Positions 9,220-18,131 of a stretch of DNA of 64,000 nucleotides are shown here, piece after piece (the stretch's first letter is position 1; each line of letters starts with the position of its first letter). This DNA is from Sedimentibacter sp. MB31-C6 (GTDB taxonomy: Bacteria; Bacillota; Clostridia; Tissierellales; Sedimentibacteraceae): the NCBI RefSeq assembly GCF_035934735.1, contig NZ_CP142396.1:1302001-1366000 (forward strand), given 5' to 3'. The notes below the pieces were generated by a model. It was not told the DNA's origin. It did not search any database and saw only the letters and a program-made list of their open reading frames with translations. A program made the translations under genes and the position numbers.

Positions 9220-10215
9220 CTACTTACTTTCCCATCTTAAATCTTTTCCATAAAATTTAAGTGGCGCATAATTACTAAAAACTCTGGACATTATTCTGTC
9301 TGAGTAAGTTTCAGCCATCTGCTCCAAAGATAAATTAGTTGATATAATTGTTTTCTTTTCTGTTATCAACCTTTCATTTAAAATATTAAATATTTCCGCA
9401 TTAGTAAAAGAATTATTGAATTCTGTACCAAGGTCATCTATTATTAATAAATCACAGTCAAAGATCATATTATAACTAATCCTATTTTCTTCTGTTTCAG
9501 TTTGTTTGTAAAACTTATGGTTCTCTACTATTTCAAACAAATGAAAAGCAGTCTGATAAAACACGGACTTTTCCATGTCTATAAGGGCTTTTGCAATACA
9601 ATTGCACATAAATGTTTTTCCTAAACCTGTTCCTCCATAAAAAAGTAAATTCATATTAACATCATCGAAGTTATTGCAAAAATCTTCGCAAGTTTCTAAT
9701 ATTTTGTACATATTTTGTCTTGGAGTTAATTTTTCTTTATTGTATAATTCATTACTGAAAATATTAATGTCAAATGTATCAAAGTTTTCCCTTTTAAGCA
9801 TATGTATCATATTTGAAATATCATATAGATAATTAATAATTTGCTTGTTCATGCAATTACACCGTTTCCCTTCTAACGTATAACCAGTGTCATTGCAATT
9901 ACTACATTGATAATTGGGTTCTGTGAAATTTTTCGGTATATTATACTTATTATAAAATTCATCTTTGTTTTTCTTAAGACAAGTTATTTTTTCCTTTAAT
10001 TCTAAAACCTGTTCTTCAATATCATCTGGTTTAGACAAATATAATTTTGATAATTCTATGCTTGCCAGGCTGATTTTTCTATTTATTTCTTCTAAACCAG
10101 GAATTCTTTCATAAAGCTCTTCTTTTCTCAAATCAGCTTCCCTTGCTGCCTTGAGCCTTTTTTTATTATATTCAGTTTTAATATTTTCAATTAATTGCTT
10201 TTTCACTATTTTCAT
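9220..10215 (-). CDS. DnaC/DnaI-type helicase loader ATPase
   Basis: The 331-residue AAA+ protein has an N-terminal coiled-coil region, a zinc-binding cluster CSNCNDTGY...CNCM (about residues 104-122), Walker A GGTGLGKT, and Walker B LLIIDDLGTE. The fold and cysteine cluster match the Firmicute DnaI/DnaC loader that places the replicative helicase on DNA. It overlaps the 3' end of the upstream dnaD-type gene by 29 bp, the usual primosomal pair. A GTG at 10206 (GGGG spaced 9 nt) is a plausible alternative start, since the ATG at 10215 has almost no spacing from its GGGG. Confidence 0.88.
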   Translation of the reverse strand: MKIVKKQLIENIKTEYNKKRLKAAREADLRKEELYERIPGLEEINRKISLASIELSKLYLSKPDDIEEQVLELKEKITCLKKNKDEFYNKYNIPKNFTEPNYQCSNCNDTGYTLEGKRCNCMNKQIINYLYDISNMIHMLKRENFDTFDINIFSNELYNKEKLTPRQNMYKILETCEDFCNNFDDVNMNLLFYGGTGLGKTFMCNCIAKALIDMEKSVFYQTAFHLFEIVENHKFYKQTETEENRISYNMIFDCDLLIIDDLGTEFNNSFTNAEIFNILNERLITEKKTIISTNLSLEQMAETYSDRIMSRVFSNYAPLKFYGKDLRWESK

Positions 10216-11284
10216 CCCCTTCTTCAGGTACTTGAAGTCCTAATTTATCAAGCTTTTTATTAAATCTATTTCTCACTATTTGCTCTAACTCTTCCTCAGA
10301 ATAATTTTTTATTTTTTGATCAAAATTATGAAACTTATTTTTAGTTTTAATAGTTTCCTTAATAACTTTTTGTTTATTTTCTGGCTTTTTATCATTCCTT
10401 AAATCATCAATAGTTTTATAGCCACTGTTATACCACTTATTTAAAATACTATCAAAATAATTTAAATTAGGATTTGAAATTTTGGTTGAATTTTCTAAAC
10501 ATTTTAAAATCATATCCATTGAAAATCCCCATTCGTCCACCCACTTGTCTATTGTTTTCATTTCAGCCTCTGTTAAAATTCTATTATTAAATCCCAGAGC
10601 TTTACTGATTCTAGAATAAACGAAAAATCTATCATTGCGATTTTCTAAGTATTCAGCCATTGTATCAATGTCACACACCCCAGCATCATGCCATCCAGAT
10701 ACAACAGATTCTATATAGTTAAATCTTTTGACCTTTTTATTATTAATACAGTAACTAAAAGCTTGAGACATAATTTCTGGTTTCATCTTATAATTGTTTA
10801 ACCATGATACAATTTTTTGTTTTTCTTTTATTTTTAATGGTCTTCCAAACATTTCCTCTATTTCTTGCATCATCTTTTTATTTTCAGCACCTCTGCTAGA
10901 AGAAATAAGTTTATCATTATCTACATAAATACCCTTTTCTTGATTTATTTTAGAAATATGCTTATAAACATTATCAACATAAAGTTGCTTAAGATTTACA
11001 AATTCAACTAAATAATTATAATCATCATCCGATTGATGCCTTATTACAATACCTTCTTTTTCCCAATGATCCCATGCGTTTAATACGTCTGCTAAGGGAA
11101 TTTTAAGATTTTTAGCTATAGTTTCGTTGTTAAATTTTTGTTGCTTATCCTTTGCATACTTATATCCTAAAAGATATACCTTTACATACGTTCCATCTGC
11201 AAAGGGCATATAGTCAGTAATAAATATATTTTCTATAGGGGTATCCCCCAAATCTATTTGCATTTCTTGTAAGAAAAAACTCAT
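10187..11284 (-). CDS. DnaD/DnaB-type primosome protein
   Basis: The 365-residue protein has an N-terminal winged-helix part (about residues 1-100) and two DnaB_2-type repeats; the first includes FGRPLKIKEKQKIVSWLNNY, the second RILTEAEMKTIDKWVDEWGF. The motif YI.S.V.GW.DAG-like (NYIESVVSGWHDAG) is diagnostic of the domain. Such proteins help recruit the helicase loader at origins or stalled forks. It overlaps the loader gene immediately downstream, suggesting translational coupling. Confidence 0.88.
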   Translation of the reverse strand: MSFFLQEMQIDLGDTPIENIFITDYMPFADGTYVKVYLLGYKYAKDKQQKFNNETIAKNLKIPLADVLNAWDHWEKEGIVIRHQSDDDYNYLVEFVNLKQLYVDNVYKHISKINQEKGIYVDNDKLISSSRGAENKKMMQEIEEMFGRPLKIKEKQKIVSWLNNYKMKPEIMSQAFSYCINNKKVKRFNYIESVVSGWHDAGVCDIDTMAEYLENRNDRFFVYSRISKALGFNNRILTEAEMKTIDKWVDEWGFSMDMILKCLENSTKISNPNLNYFDSILNKWYNSGYKTIDDLRNDKKPENKQKVIKETIKTKNKFHNFDQKIKNYSEEELEQIVRNRFNKKLDKLGLQVPEEGDENSEKAIN

Positions 11285-11396
11285 ATTTTACTCCTTTTAG
11301 GCAATAATAGTAATATATAATCAATTTGCCATATACTTGTAATATAATTGTAACATTTCTATTATATTTTTGTGAAAACATTTAACCTTAATTTTG

Positions 11397-11426
11397 TTGA
11401 CATAATATCATCTAATATACTATAAT
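11397..11426 (+). promoter_or_regulatory. Probable promoter of the cell-wall hydrolase gene
   Basis: TTGACA at 11397-11402 and TATAAT at 11421-11426 are separated by 18 nt, leaving a leader of about 130 nt before the ATG at 11563. No other structured element was recognised in this 278-bp divergent spacer. Confidence 0.55.
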
Positions 11427-11562
11427 ATTAAAAGATGATTTAATAAAAGAACAGTATTACACTTATATTTATTATATCATTATTTATGTGAAATGAAAAT
11501 TACAATTTTTGCACTGACATATATAATAAATATACTAACGAAAAAAATACAGGAAGTATAAT

Positions 11563-13050
11563 ATGAAAAATATAATTAGACCGTTATTAGAAAAATTGAA
11601 CCTTAAAAACAAAAATTCGAAAATTTTCAAACAACTACCCGATGAAGAAGAAAGACAAGCTATTTTCTTAAAATATAAAGATCAAATTATAGGCGCAGCC
11701 TCACTTCTAGCAGCCACTACATTAGTCTTAAGCAGTACATTTGCTTTAAACTATTTAAATACCCACGAAAATAACATATATTCAACTGAAAGCTATACAC
11801 TATTAGTTGATGGCGAAGAAATATGCAAAGTAAGAGACCCCAAAGTATTAGATAATATTATTTCTAAATTAGAAAATGACTTAGAAAGAAATAGTGAGTT
11901 AGATTTAGCATTCAATAATACATTTGAAGTTGTTAATTCAAAAGCTGTTGACAAAGAAATACTCTCTGAAAAAGAAATATATAATATATTAAAAAAAGAA
12001 GTTGATTATTCTACTCTAGCTTATGCTTTATACATAGATGAAGATATAATTGGAATAGTAGATTCAGAATACAAGGCTAGAAACATAATTGAAGAAGTTA
12101 AAAAATATTTTTCTGATAATTATGACAAAAATTCAATAATAGAAGTAACAACTGCGGAAGATGTAAAAATAAAACAAATTGAAGCTAATAGTTCAGAAAT
12201 ACAAGAATCAGATGACATAGTAAATTACATAATTAAAGGAACAAATGAAGAAAGAAAATATATAGTAGAAAAAGGCGATACCTATTGGACAATAGCAGAA
12301 TATTTTAACATGACTCTTGATGAATTAATTTCTGCAAATCCATCTGCAGATCCAGAAAGAATACAAATTGGTGATGAATTAAACTTAATTGTGCCAAAAC
12401 CTTTTATAAATGTACAAGTGAAAAGAAAAGTTGTTCAAGAAGAAAAAATTGCATATGAAACATCTTATGAATATGTATCATATATGTTCAATGATGAAGA
12501 AGTTATAAATAAGGCTGGTAAATATGGTATTTCTGAAATAGAGGCAATAGTAACTGAAGAAAATGGAATTCAAATAGCAAAAGAAGTTGTTTCAGAAAAA
12601 GTTATTTCAGAGCCATTAACTGAAATTGTAGTGACAGGTACACAGGATCCGCCACCAAAGCAAGGTACAGGATATTTTATTAATCCCTTACCTGGATCAT
12701 CTATATCATCACGTTATGGATCAAGAAGCGGAGGTTTTCATAGAGGGCAAGATATGGCAAAAGCTTCAGGATCATCTATAAAGGCAGCTGACGGTGGTAC
12801 AGTTATATTTGCAGGTTATAATGGAAGCTATGGTTATATGATAGATATAGATCATGGTGGAGGATTTACAACAAGGTATGCTCATTGTAGCGAACTTTAT
12901 GTATCATCAGGAGAAAAAGTGTATCAAGGTAAAATTATTGGAGCAGTTGGGTCAACAGGTGTATCTACAGGACCTCATTTGCATTTTGAAGTAAGAAAAT
13001 ACGGCTCTACTGTTAACCCTGCATCATATATAGGAATTCAATATAGATAA
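11563..13050 (+). CDS. Membrane-anchored LysM/G5/M23 peptidoglycan endopeptidase
   Basis: This 495-residue protein has a cytoplasmic N-terminus (about 45 residues), one membrane segment near 46-65, and a long extracellular region. A LysM domain (VEKGDTYWTIAEYFNMTLDE) lies near residue 240, then a G5-like domain, then the M23 (LytM-type) metallopeptidase. Zinc ligands are visible in FHRGQDMA and in GPHLHFEV near the C-terminus, with HCS also present. It probably cleaves peptide crosslinks in the wall. Similar architectures occur in several clostridial cell-division or sporulation hydrolases, so the exact role is open. Confidence 0.85.
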   Translation: MKNIIRPLLEKLNLKNKNSKIFKQLPDEEERQAIFLKYKDQIIGAASLLAATTLVLSSTFALNYLNTHENNIYSTESYTLLVDGEEICKVRDPKVLDNIISKLENDLERNSELDLAFNNTFEVVNSKAVDKEILSEKEIYNILKKEVDYSTLAYALYIDEDIIGIVDSEYKARNIIEEVKKYFSDNYDKNSIIEVTTAEDVKIKQIEANSSEIQESDDIVNYIIKGTNEERKYIVEKGDTYWTIAEYFNMTLDELISANPSADPERIQIGDELNLIVPKPFINVQVKRKVVQEEKIAYETSYEYVSYMFNDEEVINKAGKYGISEIEAIVTEENGIQIAKEVVSEKVISEPLTEIVVTGTQDPPPKQGTGYFINPLPGSSISSRYGSRSGGFHRGQDMAKASGSSIKAADGGTVIFAGYNGSYGYMIDIDHGGGFTTRYAHCSELYVSSGEKVYQGKIIGAVGSTGVSTGPHLHFEVRKYGSTVNPASYIGIQYR

Positions 13051-13073
13051 ATATAGATAAAATGGAATTCAGA

Positions 13074-13102
13074 AGACATTGATTGAGTCAATGTCTTTTT
13101 TA
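13074..13102 (+). terminator. Rho-independent terminator after the M23 peptidase gene
   Basis: AGACATTGA at 13074-13082 pairs perfectly with TCAATGTCT at 13088-13096, with a 5-nt loop and a following T-run. Confidence 0.88.
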
Positions 13103-13293
13103 CATCCTACCTTAATCATTATTATGTCCATTATTTTCTAAAAGGTGAAAAAATTTTAATCAAATTTTAACTTGCTTTTATCTGCCTTTTATAATACACT
13201 TGAAAAGAATTAAATTTTATTTAATATTTTCTTAGTGTGATGACAATGGATCATCCCCTAAAATCGCAGTTTTTTACTTAAAAGGATGGAATA

Positions 13294-13782
13294 ATGATAT
13301 ATTTTGATTATAGATTTATGGAAGTTGCAAGTCCTATTATTGAACATGAAGCTTATCAGGAGATGCGAAATATAAAACATCACGATGAAAGTGTTTTTGA
13401 TCATTCTTTAAAAGTTGCATATTACTCATACAAATTTGCATATAAACATGAATTAGATTGGGAATCAACTATAAGGGGAGCACTACTTCATGATTTTTTC
13501 TTATATAAGTTTAAAAAGAGTTTAAGTTTTAGACTTATAACAGATTCAATTAATCATGCCATGAGTCATCCCTTAATAGCCCTTGAAAATTCAAAGAAAT
13601 ATTTTAATTTAAATGAAAAAGAAGAAAATATTATTAAAGGACATATGTTCCCATTTGGAATTCCAAAAACAAAGGAAGCATGGATAGTGAGTTATGTTGA
13701 TAAATATATAGCCGTATTCGAATATGCTTCTAACTTCAAAAAGATGGCGTATAAAAAGCAAGCAGTTTATAACGTTGAATAA
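13294..13782 (+). CDS. HD-domain phosphohydrolase family protein
   Basis: The 162-residue protein has an HD metal-binding pattern: HHDESVFDHSLKVAYYS, then GALLHDFFLYKF, then INHAMSHPLIA. The family includes small nucleotide phosphohydrolases, and no substrate can be deduced. ATG at 13294 follows AAAGGATGG. It is a single gene between two terminators, about 240 bp after the M23 gene. Length suits a stand-alone HD domain. Confidence 0.8.
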   Translation: MIYFDYRFMEVASPIIEHEAYQEMRNIKHHDESVFDHSLKVAYYSYKFAYKHELDWESTIRGALLHDFFLYKFKKSLSFRLITDSINHAMSHPLIALENSKKYFNLNEKEENIIKGHMFPFGIPKTKEAWIVSYVDKYIAVFEYASNFKKMAYKKQAVYNVE

Positions 13783-13794
13783 ATTTCTATTGTA

Positions 13795-13829
13795 AATATT
13801 GACATAAACATAAATGTCAATATTTTTTT
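13795..13829 (+). terminator. Rho-independent terminator after the HD gene
   Basis: AATATTGACAT at 13795-13805 pairs with ATGTCAATATT at 13814-13824, an 11-bp stem followed by a T-run. Confidence 0.88.
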
Positions 13830-14005
13830 GTACAATCATTTTATCTAGATTAATATGCATGTAAAACATTCCGATAATTTTATACTAAAATATCCCATTA
13901 TTTTAATTAATTTTTTTAAAAATAAGTTAAATAAATGTTTATAAACTTCTTTTATGGGTAAAATTAGAATATATATAATATAAAAACTTGAAGGGAGCTG
14001 ATTGC

Positions 14006-14536
14006 ATGAAGGTAAGTATATATGGTAAAAACATGCAACTGACGGACGCATTAAAAGAGGCTACAATTAAGAAGATCAAGAGGCTTGAAAAATTTTTCCA
14101 ACAAGATGTGGATGCCAAGGTGGTATTAAGTATTGAGAATAAGGATCAAAAAGTTGAAGTAACCATTCCTTTCAATGGAAGAATTGCACGTGTTGAAGAA
14201 TCTTCAGATGATATGTACAATGCGATAGATGATGCAGTAGAATCATTAGAACAACAAATAAGAAAACATAAAACTAAACTTCTAGATAAAAGACAATCAA
14301 GTCAATCAATAAAATTTGAAAATATAGAACCTTTAGAAGATGATGATGATATAGAGTTTAAAGTAGTAAAAACTAAAAGATTTGCAATTAAGCCTATGGG
14401 TATTGAAGAAGCAATATTGCAAATGAATTTGCTTAAACACAACTTTTTTGTATTCTTAAATGCAGATACTGAAGAAGTTAATGTTGTATATAAAAGAAAA
14501 GACAACAATTATGGTCTAATAGAACCAGAATTATAA
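14006..14536 (+). CDS. hpf: Ribosome hibernation promoting factor, long form
   Basis: The 176-residue protein has an N-terminal ribosome-binding domain (MKVSIYGKNMQLTDALKEAT) and a C-terminal dimerisation domain (FAIKPMGIEEAILQMNLLKH, then FFVFLNADTEEVNVVYKRKD). This is the long HPF form that pairs two 70S ribosomes into inactive 100S particles in stationary phase. The frame extends upstream to a TTG at 13988, but the ATG at 14006 has AAGGGAG spaced about 9 nt and begins at the conserved N-terminus. An AT-rich -10-like TATAAT is at 13974-13979. Confidence 0.93.
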   Translation: MKVSIYGKNMQLTDALKEATIKKIKRLEKFFQQDVDAKVVLSIENKDQKVEVTIPFNGRIARVEESSDDMYNAIDDAVESLEQQIRKHKTKLLDKRQSSQSIKFENIEPLEDDDDIEFKVVKTKRFAIKPMGIEEAILQMNLLKHNFFVFLNADTEEVNVVYKRKDNNYGLIEPEL

Positions 14537-14587
14537 TACATAATACATACACAAAAAATCTCTAAATTATTAAAAATTGAAAATAGC

Positions 14588-14626
14588 AAAAAGGCGAATC
14601 GTTGAAGATTACGCCTTTTGCATTTT
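14588..14626 (+). terminator. Rho-independent terminator after hpf
   Basis: AAAAGGCG at 14589-14596 pairs with CGCCTTTT at 14612-14619; inner AATC/GATT extends the stem past a bulged A. TTTTGCATTTT follows. Confidence 0.8.
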
Positions 14627-15265
14627 AATGAAAAAAATTATACAAAATCAATCAAAAATTCCCCCAAATTTAATTTCTTAAACCACCCTAATTTATCTTT
14701 AGAATAATTATATTATAATCTATATAAAATTGTATGTATGTCGAATATTGTCTTATACCTTATATTATATTTTACCTAATATTTATACTCTATATACAAT
14801 TTTAATTTTTTGATAAGTTGTAAACAATTGTTAATAACTTGTGTACAAGTAGTATTTATTATTCATTGAAATTTCAACAAACAATTTTTTGTAGAATTTT
14901 TAAAAATTTACTTGACAAAAATACATGTTAGTTTTTACAAATTCCAAAGTTGTTAACAATTTTATCAACAGGTGTGGATAACTTTAAATTCTACAGAACA
15001 AAACTTCTATTTTTGATAGTTTATTAAACAAACTTAAATAAATTAAAAAATATTTAACTTGTCTTTTAATATATCTAAAATATGATTATAACAAATAGTC
15101 ATTATTCTATTCTATATTGTATATTTATGATTAAAAATCGCCTTTATTTAATATTCTTTTATATCATTTTTATACATTTAACTAATATAAAATTTATTTA
15201 AGCATAATTTAATTCATATTAAAACCAAAATTGAATATTTATGTAAAATTGTAAAAAATCTGTAG
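14627..15265. other. Long AT-rich non-coding spacer with DnaA-box-like sites
   Basis: No gene is supported between hpf and the HD-GYP gene. The spacer has TTATCAACA at 14962-14970 and a perfect DnaA box TGTGGATAA at 14973-14981, forming an inverted pair with a 2-nt gap. Nearby are small palindromes AACAATTGTT (14823-14832) and CTTGTGTACAAG (14838-14849), and TGTAGAATTT/AAATTCTACA arms at about 14890 and 14984. A Spo0A-box-like TGTCGAA occurs at 14739-14745. dnaA and dnaN are not adjacent, so this is not a standard origin. Confidence 0.4.
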
Positions 15266-15270
15266 ATATA

Positions 15271-15291
15271 TGTCGAATAGTATGCTATAAT
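15271..15291 (+). promoter_or_regulatory. HD-GYP promoter with Spo0A-box-like site
   Basis: TGTCGAA at 15271-15277 matches the Spo0A box core and sits 8 nt before TATAAT at 15286-15291, overlapping the -35 position where no good -35 hexamer is seen. Spo0A-activated sigma-A promoters often have this layout. The gene starts at 15328. Confidence 0.5.
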
Positions 15292-15327
15292 GTCTTAGTA
15301 TTTACAAATTATATAGGAGTAAATTAA

Positions 15328-16467
15328 ATGTTATATATCACCAAGAATCATCTAAAACCGGGTATGATTTTATCTAAAGATATTGTAATGTATACTAATG
15401 ATAATTATAGTAAATTATTACTAACAAAAGGACAAGTTCTAAACAATAAATTTATTAATAAAATAGAATTTAATAATATTGAAGGTGCATATATTGAAGG
15501 CGAAGCTTTTTATGACATAGACGTTGATTCTTATATTAATGAAAATTTAGTGACTAAATCATTATCACAAATAAAAGATGTTTATCTTGAATTTAAAATG
15601 AGTACAGGAAAAGTTGGAATATCGTCAATAAAAAAACTATCCTCCATAGTCGATAGTTTAATTATTGAATTGATATATAAAGAAAATCTATCATATAATA
15701 TAATTGATTTTAGGAATTATGATGATTATACATATCAGCACTGTCTCAATGTGGCTATCTTGAGTATATCCACTGGTATATCCCTTAAGTTAAGTGAACA
15801 TAAACTTCATGATCTCGGAATGTCTGGTATATTACATGACATCGGTAAAATGCTTATACCATTAGAAATAATTAATAAACCAGGTAAGCTTACAGATGAA
15901 GAATTCGAAATAATGAAAACTCACCCCCAAAATGCTGTTAATATGTTAGATGGTATTGTTTCAAATGATATATTAAGAGGTATTGAAAGTCATCATGAAA
16001 AATTAGACGGTACAGGGTATCCCTATGGAAGAAAAAGCAGCAATATTCATCAGTATGGTAAGATATTAACTGTTTGCGATGTATATGATGCATTAACTTC
16101 AGATAGATCATATAGAAAATCTTGCTTCCCTAGTGAAGTTATCGAATATATAATGGGCTGCGCTGATTCACACTTTGATTTTAATATATTAAATAACTTT
16201 TTAAAAGTTATAGTAGCATATCCTGTTGGAACCTTTGTTGAATTAAGTAATAATAAATTAGCTGTAGTCGTTAAAAACAACCCTGAAAATATTATGAGAC
16301 CTCTTGTACGTATTATTAAATCAGATGGAACAGTAGGAGAAGATATAGACTTACTATACGATATGGACTATATGAATACAACAATAGTCAATATGGGATA
16401 TGATTACGATAAAGACGGTTTTAAAGAAATTTTAAAAAGTACATACGATATAAAAATAAAAAAGTAA
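15328..16467 (+). CDS. HD-GYP domain protein, probable c-di-GMP phosphodiesterase
   Basis: The 379-residue protein has a non-HD-GYP N-terminal region (about 1-120, beginning LKPGMILSKDIVMYTN) and an HD-GYP domain. All signatures are intact: LHDIGKML (H170, D171), HHEKLDGTGYPYG (H222-H223-E224) and CDVYDALTSDR. It would hydrolyse c-di-GMP in the cytoplasm. No membrane segment is visible. The RBS TAGGAG is well placed before the ATG. A paralogue follows directly, so the pair is a tandem duplication, and its terminator overlaps its own stop codon region. Confidence 0.9.
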   Translation: MLYITKNHLKPGMILSKDIVMYTNDNYSKLLLTKGQVLNNKFINKIEFNNIEGAYIEGEAFYDIDVDSYINENLVTKSLSQIKDVYLEFKMSTGKVGISSIKKLSSIVDSLIIELIYKENLSYNIIDFRNYDDYTYQHCLNVAILSISTGISLKLSEHKLHDLGMSGILHDIGKMLIPLEIINKPGKLTDEEFEIMKTHPQNAVNMLDGIVSNDILRGIESHHEKLDGTGYPYGRKSSNIHQYGKILTVCDVYDALTSDRSYRKSCFPSEVIEYIMGCADSHFDFNILNNFLKVIVAYPVGTFVELSNNKLAVVVKNNPENIMRPLVRIIKSDGTVGEDIDLLYDMDYMNTTIVNMGYDYDKDGFKEILKSTYDIKIKK

Positions 16468-16497
16468 TTGCATGAGTTATATAACTCATGCAATTTT
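16468..16497 (+). terminator. Rho-independent terminator between the HD-GYP paralogues
   Basis: A perfect palindrome begins TTGCATGAGTTAT at 16468 and ends at 16493, followed by TTTT. It starts immediately after the TAA stop, so the two HD-GYP genes are probably separate transcripts. Confidence 0.85.
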
Positions 16498-16586
16498 ACT
16501 TCTATAACATTTTAATATATTATAGCAAAATAACACATTTTATGCTAAAATTAAGTATATTTGATAAATATATAGGAGTATTTTAT

Positions 16587-18068
16587 ATGTTATTTATTTC
16601 TACTGAGAATCTTAAACCTGGTATGATTTTAGCAATGGATATTTACATTTATAATAGAGAAACTTTTAAAACGTTGCTATTAAGAAAAGGACAAACATTA
16701 AATATTACATATATTAACAAAATTATATTTCATAATATTTCAGGTGCATATATTAAAAATCAAGATAACCTTGATTCAGCAAACCTCTGGAAAGAAGAAC
16801 TTGAAGCAAATTTACTTCCTGAAATTAGAGATATCTTTTTTAAATTTAAATACAATTTAGAAAAAATAGATACTACATGTATTAGACATATATCATATTT
16901 AGTAGATAATTTAATTATTGAAATTGTAAATAACAAGCATTTAGCATATCGAACCTTAGAATACAATAATTATGATGATTATATTTTTCAACATTGTATT
17001 AATGTAGGAATATTAAGCATATCTATTGGTAACACTCTTGGATTAAACTACAAAACACTTCATGAATTAGGTATCTCTGCATTACTACATGATATAGGAA
17101 TGATGCTAATACCTTTAGAAATACTCAATAAGCCTGAAAAATTAACACATAAGGAATCTTTAATTATAAGAGAGCATCCATTAAAAGCTGTTAATAAACT
17201 AAAACCCTTTGTATCTAATGATATTTTAATGGGTATCGCCTGTCACCATGAGAAAATAAATGGAACAGGATATCCTTATGGTCTTGTGGGAAATGAAATT
17301 CATTTATTTGGTAAAATAATATCTATATGCGATGTTTACAATGCATTAGCTACTAATCGTTATCGTGGAAAATCGTGGAATCCCATAGAAATATTTCAAT
17401 ACATAAACGAATGTAATTACTTTGATTATGATATATTAAGTGTTTTTTTAAAAAATATAATTGTATATCCTTTAGGTAATTATGTAAAGCTAAGTAATGG
17501 AAAAACAGCTATTACTACTAATATTAATTCTGATAACGTTTTAAGACCTACAGTTCAAATAATTAATTCAGATAATACTTTTGGGGAGGTTTTAGATTTA
17601 ATGAATAATCAAAATATTACAATAACAGATAAGGGACATGATTTTGAATATATTGTAAGTTCTTGCCTATGTGGAGTAAAATGTCGCTATGACGGTAAAG
17701 AAATAACTTCAGAAAAAATAAAGAAATTAGTTGACGAAGGTAAAGCAATTATGGTTTGTCCAGAAGTATTAGGAGGAATGCCTGTACCACGACTTCCATG
17801 TGAAATCAAAAATAATAGAGTATATACCATTACCTCAGATGACAAAACTTCATATTATATCTCCGGTGCAAAAAAAGCTTTAGAAATAGCCAAAAAATAT
17901 GGTATTAAAAAAGCTATATTAAAAGAAAAAAGTCCATCATGCGGAAGTAATCATATATACGATGGAACATTCAGCAGAACATTAATCTCTGGAGAAGGTT
18001 TAACTACAAAACTACTACGTCAAAATGGGATAGAAGTTATAAGTGATGAGGAATATAATAATGACTGA
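16587..18068 (+). CDS. Degenerate HD-GYP domain fused to DUF523
   Basis: The 493-residue protein begins as a paralogue of the preceding HD-GYP protein. Several conserved positions differ: HDIGK is HDIGM (H168-D169 kept), HHExxDGxGYP is HHEKINGTGYP, and CDVYDALTSDR is CDVYNALATNR. From about residue 357 the chain is a full DUF523 domain (SSCLCGVKCRYDGKE, VCPEVLGGMPVPR, LKEKSPSCGSNHIYDGTF). The frame is continuous with no frameshift. The ORF is open from 16488, but the ATG at 16587 has AGGAG and matches the paralogue start. The HD-GYP part may be a weak enzyme or a sensor; DUF523 has no known reaction. Confidence 0.85.
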   Translation: MLFISTENLKPGMILAMDIYIYNRETFKTLLLRKGQTLNITYINKIIFHNISGAYIKNQDNLDSANLWKEELEANLLPEIRDIFFKFKYNLEKIDTTCIRHISYLVDNLIIEIVNNKHLAYRTLEYNNYDDYIFQHCINVGILSISIGNTLGLNYKTLHELGISALLHDIGMMLIPLEILNKPEKLTHKESLIIREHPLKAVNKLKPFVSNDILMGIACHHEKINGTGYPYGLVGNEIHLFGKIISICDVYNALATNRYRGKSWNPIEIFQYINECNYFDYDILSVFLKNIIVYPLGNYVKLSNGKTAITTNINSDNVLRPTVQIINSDNTFGEVLDLMNNQNITITDKGHDFEYIVSSCLCGVKCRYDGKEITSEKIKKLVDEGKAIMVCPEVLGGMPVPRLPCEIKNNRVYTITSDDKTSYYISGAKKALEIAKKYGIKKAILKEKSPSCGSNHIYDGTFSRTLISGEGLTTKLLRQNGIEVISDEEYNND

Positions 18069-18131
18069 ATAATTGGTTTTAATATATAATATATGATATC
18101 ATATATATATATTAAAAATATGGAGGATATC

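Noticed and set aside
14815-15000. Chromosomal replication origin
   Set aside because: dnaA, dnaN, recF, gyrB and rpmH are not adjacent and only one perfect DnaA box was found. Kept as a DnaA-site candidate only.
16587-18068. Assembly fusion or frameshift joining two genes
   Set aside because: The frame is continuous, the linker is ordinary coding sequence, and no second RBS or start is seen before the DUF523 part. A read-level check would still be useful.
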